In this document: piece after piece, positions 5,950 to 9,013 of the stretch
Layout: every line of letters begins with the position of its first letter
How positions within the stretch are numbered: position 1 is the stretch's first letter
Assembly: GCA_937967805.1 (NCBI GenBank)
Contig: CALBTC010000132.1
Span: 1 to 9,013, forward strand
DNA length: 9,013 nucleotides
Direction: 5' to 3'
Source of the DNA: an uncultured Anaerolineaceae bacterium
GTDB lineage: Bacteria > Chloroflexota > Anaerolineae > Promineifilales > Promineifilaceae
Program-made: the position numbers and the translations under genes
The notes under the pieces: model-generated
The model's database searches: none
What the model was told of the DNA's origin: nothing
Seen by the model: the letters and a program-made list of their open reading frames with translations, nothing else

Positions 5950-6273
5950 TTACCCGGCCAAAGCCGGATCAGACTGGCGCAAATATTCCCAGGTGTAGAT
6001 GCCAGTGTAATGGCCGTCGCTCCACATAAATTGCAGCGCGTAGCCGCCCACGGCATCGACCTTGTCGATGGTGACATCGCTTTCCGGCGCGTTGGCCATG
6101 AGGGACGGGTCGCCAGGACCGCCCATGTTGGCGTGGCCGCCTTTGCACTCTACACAGGGGCAAGCAGCACGCAGCCCGGCAAACGGGTAGCGGCTCACGT
6201 GCCCGTCATCCCAGGTAATGGTTAAAATACGTTCACTTCTGTCGGCTTTAACGCCGGTTGGTTTTGCACTCAT
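5950..6273 (-). CDS. DUF971 protein (gamma-butyrobetaine hydroxylase-like N-terminal domain)
   Basis: A 107-residue single-domain protein matching DUF971/GBBH-like N-domain: ITWDDGH near the start, then LRAACPCVEC, and MWSDGHYTGIYTWEYLR at the end. Cys38, Cys40, Cys43 and His88 reproduce the CxCxxC...H zinc site known from the N-terminal domain of gamma-butyrobetaine dioxygenase. No dioxygenase domain follows, so it is the stand-alone form. The same domain is fused to Mrp/ApbC-type Fe-S carrier ATPases in some proteins (for example plant HCF101), which hints at metal or Fe-S work; its role here is not proven. The ATG start has AGGA very close upstream. It lies 44 bp after the DNRLRE gene on the same strand and may be cotranscribed with it. 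It contains no ACGGCCGT octamer. Confidence 0.9.
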   Translation of the reverse strand: MSAKPTGVKADRSERILTITWDDGHVSRYPFAGLRAACPCVECKGGHANMGGPGDPSLMANAPESDVTIDKVDAVGGYALQFMWSDGHYTGIYTWEYLRQSDPALAG

Positions 6274-6317
6274 GTTCCTGTTTTACCACGTTTCGAAAGG
6301 AAAGGACAGACAACTAT

Positions 6318-7703
6318 CTACTCTTTGAAGACAATAGGTAAATAGAGGATGGGTTCGATGAAGGGCGCCTCGGTATCAATGGCAGTGGTCGCTTCCGGCT
6401 CATCCTGAAACGCCTCAACGTGGTCCAGATTATCTACGGCCCGCGCTTCAAACGCATACACGCCTTCGCTGGCGCCGGTAAAGGTAGCATTGGTGGCGGT
6501 GGTGGCCGCTTGCCACAGCACCCAGGGACCATCATTAAAGCGGTACTGCACGTCGTAATATTGAATGCCGGAAGCGGTGTCATCGCCGGACCAAGTCACA
6601 GCAAAGGTGGTGCCATTAATGATGGCCGGCAACGGATCAACCGTCACGGTGGGAGGCATCGTATCTACTATGGTTGAAGTGTCGGCCGCACCATAGGCTT
6701 CTACGTTGCCGGCGTTATCCACGCCACGCACGCGGAAGGCGTATTTACGGCCGTCTTCCCCACCACCATACTCAGCAGAGGTCGTCGTCACACCCGTTAG
6801 CCAGTTGCCCCAGGCACCATCATTAATTTGCACCTGCACATCGTAATAAGCAATACCCGAGCCGCCGGGATCGCTGCCGCTCCAGGAAACGGTGAAGTTG
6901 CGTTTTGAGTAGGCGGGCAAATCGTCCACCTCGGTGTCTGGCGGGGCAGCATCATCGGTAGTCGTGTAATCAACGAAGAGGATAGGATACAGCTCTGTGG
7001 CCGTTTCCCGCGAATAAAAAGCGCGCTCCCGCTGCTGGACCGTTTCATCGCCAATAATTTCCACGCCGTAGTTGGGATGGAGACCGTTTTCCCAGCCTTG
7101 TACCACCTCGGTAAGAGGCCATTCATAATAGGTGATGGCGCTGCCCACGTCGGCTGTGCTGTCTACGGCCGTCCAGGTGGGTTCTGTATTCCAGGTGACG
7201 GTATCTTCATCCCAGTCAGACGCAATGCGGCGTACAACGGTTGGCATGGCCGCGTCGTCGGACGGGCTGGAGAAGGAGAGGTTCAGGCGCAAAGTGGCGC
7301 TGTTAATTACGGCCGTATCCGGCACAAATGGGTCCACGTCAAACCGGATGAGGATGCGCTGCGCGCCAAAGTTGCTGGCTCCGGCCAGATTGTAGCCCAG
7401 GTAAAGCGCGTCGCCGCCGAAGTTTTGTGACGGCCGTTCCGAGGCCAGATACGCGTCTGCCACCGCCGGTAAGGCGATAATCGTGTTGGTTGCCCCCTCC
7501 GGCGTCTGGCTGCTTTCGATGATGACCGGCTCACGCTCGGGGGCGCTGCGGTCAGCACCGCGCGCCGGGGGACCTTCTGGTGCTGGCGTGGGCGTTTGGG
7601 CCAAAACAAAAGAAGCGCCGCTCAAAGCCAGAATAATCAGTAACAACAGGCCATAACGAGCTGTGCGCTTTGGGTAAGTTTCTTTAAACTTAGATTGAAT
7701 CAT
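6318..7703 (-). CDS. Secreted DNRLRE-domain protein with two Ig/FN3-like repeats and a YLPIV tail
   Basis: The 461-residue precursor starts with a basic region and a hydrophobic segment (17-35), with a likely signal-peptidase site after VLA35. A Pro-rich linker follows. Residues about 76-247 form a DNRLRE/CBM96-like beta domain (ADAYLASERPSQNFGG, RILIRFDV, then TVTWNTEPTW, and YPILFVDYTT at its end). Two related repeats of about 97 residues follow (248-346 and 349-445), each with TVSWSG or AVTWSG, a YYDVQ strand, NDG.W and a VDN strand. The chain ends YLPIVFKE. Such proteins bind carbohydrate or serve as surface adhesins; no catalytic domain is visible. ATG 7703 is chosen because GGAG lies 9 nt before it and the signal peptide begins correctly. 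An upstream in-frame start at 7781 would lie inside a terminator. Confidence 0.88.
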   Translation of the reverse strand: MIQSKFKETYPKRTARYGLLLLIILALSGASFVLAQTPTPAPEGPPARGADRSAPEREPVIIESSQTPEGATNTIIALPAVADAYLASERPSQNFGGDALYLGYNLAGASNFGAQRILIRFDVDPFVPDTAVINSATLRLNLSFSSPSDDAAMPTVVRRIASDWDEDTVTWNTEPTWTAVDSTADVGSAITYYEWPLTEVVQGWENGLHPNYGVEIIGDETVQQRERAFYSRETATELYPILFVDYTTTDDAAPPDTEVDDLPAYSKRNFTVSWSGSDPGGSGIAYYDVQVQINDGAWGNWLTGVTTTSAEYGGGEDGRKYAFRVRGVDNAGNVEAYGAADTSTIVDTMPPTVTVDPLPAIINGTTFAVTWSGDDTASGIQYYDVQYRFNDGPWVLWQAATTATNATFTGASEGVYAFEARAVDNLDHVEAFQDEPEATTAIDTEAPFIEPILYLPIVFKE

Positions 7704-7712
7704 ATTGAATTT

Positions 7713-7716
7713 CTCC
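7713..7716 (-). promoter_or_regulatory. Ribosome binding site that sets the DNRLRE gene start
   Basis: GGAG on the minus strand lies 9 nt before the ATG at 7703. It supports this start over the longer frame that begins at 7781 within the hairpin. Confidence 0.75.
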
Positions 7717-7725
7717 AACTGTTTG

Positions 7726-7779
7726 AACAAACAAAAGGTGACGGTCGCTGGCAGACGTGGTTCGCCAGCGACCGTCACC
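7726..7779 (-). terminator. Strong Rho-independent terminator after the PA14-SH3b gene
   Basis: GGTGACGGTCGCTGGC (7737-7752) and its exact complement (7764-7779) form a perfect 16-bp GC-rich stem with an 11-nt loop. On the minus strand a T-rich run TTTTGTTTGTT (complement of 7726-7736) follows. It lies 22 bp past the stop of the PA14-SH3b gene. Only about 33 bp separate it from the next start codon. Confidence 0.85.
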
Positions 7780-7801
7780 ACCGGCTATTTCAGACTGTGT
7801 G

Positions 7802-9013
7802 TTATCCGGTGATGGGCAAATCTACAAAGGGAGTGTCGCTGGTCATGTAGCGGCTGCTGACCCAGCCGGTATTGCCATTGGGCAGCACCACTTCAATCCA
7901 AACGGCAAAATCATCGCGGCCAATTACAGGCACCGTCTGATTGCGCGTCAGGACGTCAAACGCTTCAAAGGCCAGGCCTGGTCCAGAGCGCACGTTCAGG
8001 TAAAACGCGCCCGTCATTGTGGCCGTCACGCCGGTGGGTGAGGGATTTGTAGGCGGTGTGCCAACCAGTGACCATTGCAGCCTCGCCTCAGCCAGTCCAG
8101 TGTTTTCAAAATATTCCACCACAACGGGAAGTTGCCCGCCATCATGGCTGATGGTCGCGGAATAGCGGGTGAGCGCCTGCACTTCCCAGCCGTTAATGAT
8201 TTGCTGGCCGTCGGCCCAAACGCGCACGCCGTCATCGGCAAAAAAGGTAAATTGGTAATTGCCTGGCTCCAGGTTAAAAGTTTGCGACCAGCGTACCGAG
8301 AAGCGGTTTTCACTGATGGTGTTGGGAGCGGGCGAAGAGATACCCCAGTCAAAATTGATGCCGGAATCATTGCGTACCAGCACAGGCGTGCCGGAAAGGG
8401 ATGTGTTGTTGAAATATTCACCCCGCCAGTTCCCCACAGCAGGCGGTGAGGGTGCCGGCGGTTCGCCAGAAACCTGTGTCCAGTTTAGCTGCGCCACGGC
8501 CGCACCGTTGTTCTCATAATATTCCATACGCACAGGTGTAGTAGCACCGGAGACGTCGACAACGGCCGTATACGTTGTCGCCGCCTGGTTTTGCCATTCA
8601 TCTATCACCAGCTCATCATCGACCCAAAGCCGCACGCCGTCATCGGCCGTGGCGGCAAAGCGATAGCTGCCTGGATCGAGCGGCACATCCTGCGTCCAGC
8701 GAATCGAAAAATTATTGGCGGTTACCTGGGGCACAGGTGAGCCTACCGTATTCAAATCAATTGTCGATTCATTGCGCACGTGAACCGGCGCACCACCGAG
8801 AATGGTGTTGTTGTAATATTGCGCCAGCCAATCATCTTGCAGATCTGTAAGCTGCGTCCAATCTAAACTGGCCACAGCAACGCCGCCGGTATCATAATAC
8901 GCCACGCGAATTTGGTGGCTGCCTGCCGGCAGATACATTTCAGCATTAACGGTGTGCGCCTGGCTGTCGTACCAGGAATCAATAATCTGCACATCGTCTA
9001 CCCAGACGCGCAT
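7802..9013 (-). CDS. PA14-repeat and SH3b protein, 5' end beyond the window
   Basis: The visible 404 codons, including the stop, are the C-terminal part. The first visible residues MRVWVDD are mid-domain, so that Met is not a start and the gene continues past 9013. Domains in order: the end of one PA14 domain (1-53), a full PA14 (about 60-180) with WLAQYYNNT, DDGVRLW (124-130) and QLNWTQ, another PA14 (about 196-315) with WRGEYFNNT and DDGVRVW (260-266), a Pro-rich linker, and a bacterial SH3 domain (about 331-391) with LNVRSGPG and GWVSSRYM. PA14 domains bind carbohydrates and SH3b domains often bind cell-wall peptides, so a secreted surface-binding protein is likely. It ends FVDLPITG with no membrane tail. 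A strong terminator follows. Any enzyme domain would lie outside the window. Confidence 0.9.
   Translation of the reverse strand: MRVWVDDVQIIDSWYDSQAHTVNAEMYLPAGSHQIRVAYYDTGGVAVASLDWTQLTDLQDDWLAQYYNNTILGGAPVHVRNESTIDLNTVGSPVPQVTANNFSIRWTQDVPLDPGSYRFAATADDGVRLWVDDELVIDEWQNQAATTYTAVVDVSGATTPVRMEYYENNGAAVAQLNWTQVSGEPPAPSPPAVGNWRGEYFNNTSLSGTPVLVRNDSGINFDWGISSPAPNTISENRFSVRWSQTFNLEPGNYQFTFFADDGVRVWADGQQIINGWEVQALTRYSATISHDGGQLPVVVEYFENTGLAEARLQWSLVGTPPTNPSPTGVTATMTGAFYLNVRSGPGLAFEAFDVLTRNQTVPVIGRDDFAVWIEVVLPNGNTGWVSSRYMTSDTPFVDLPITG

Noticed and set aside
7704..7781. Longer start for the DNRLRE protein at 7781
   Set aside because: It would place the N-terminus inside the terminator hairpin and bury the signal peptide, while ATG 7703 has GGAG at 9 nt.
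7805..7819. LPITG at the C-terminus as a sortase signal
   Set aside because: The chain stops right after LPITG. The hydrophobic segment and basic tail needed for sortase sorting are absent, and the motif is probably chance.

Overview
The window looks like an ordinary chromosomal segment from a bacterium of the Chloroflexota, most likely Anaerolineae-like. This assignment is inference. It rests on a PknB-type kinase with a long Thr/Pro-rich extracellular linker, secreted DNRLRE, PA14 and SH3b proteins, and a secreted protein ending in a YLPIV-type tail that I associate with this phylum. I see no phage, transposase, CRISPR array or rRNA.

Layout. Positions 1-335 hold no recognisable gene. A minus-strand gene (336-2303, TTG start) encodes a one-pass membrane Ser/Thr kinase whose outer domain is a zinc-carboxypeptidase (M14) fold lacking its key catalytic residues. 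A minus-strand tRNA-Thr(CGT) with its own promoter and terminator follows (2381-2542). The tRNA promoter shares its -35 box with a plus-strand promoter that appears to drive a compact four-gene operon (2763-5905). The operon encodes a pentapeptide-repeat protein, diaminopimelate decarboxylase (lysA), a membrane-anchored SGNH hydrolase and a CDP-alcohol phosphatidyltransferase. Its genes overlap or lie 3 bp apart, and its leader of about 190 nt is built from degenerate dispersed repeats. A perfect hairpin (5921-5948) separates the operon from convergent minus-strand genes: a DUF971 protein (5950-6273), a secreted DNRLRE protein with two Ig/FN3-like repeats (6318-7703), and the 3' part of a PA14-PA14-PA14-SH3b protein that runs off the window (7802-9013). 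A 16-bp-stem terminator lies between the last two.

Working together. lysA makes lysine. The phosphatidyltransferase and SGNH hydrolase suggest an envelope or lipid theme, but no shared pathway can be proved. The two secreted proteins look like surface adhesins or carbohydrate-binding factors.

The most striking signal is not a gene. The palindrome ACGGCCGT occurs 18 times, always inside coding sequence and in all three reading frames. Well under one copy is expected by chance. This resembles the highly iterated palindrome HIP1 of cyanobacteria, but with a different sequence.
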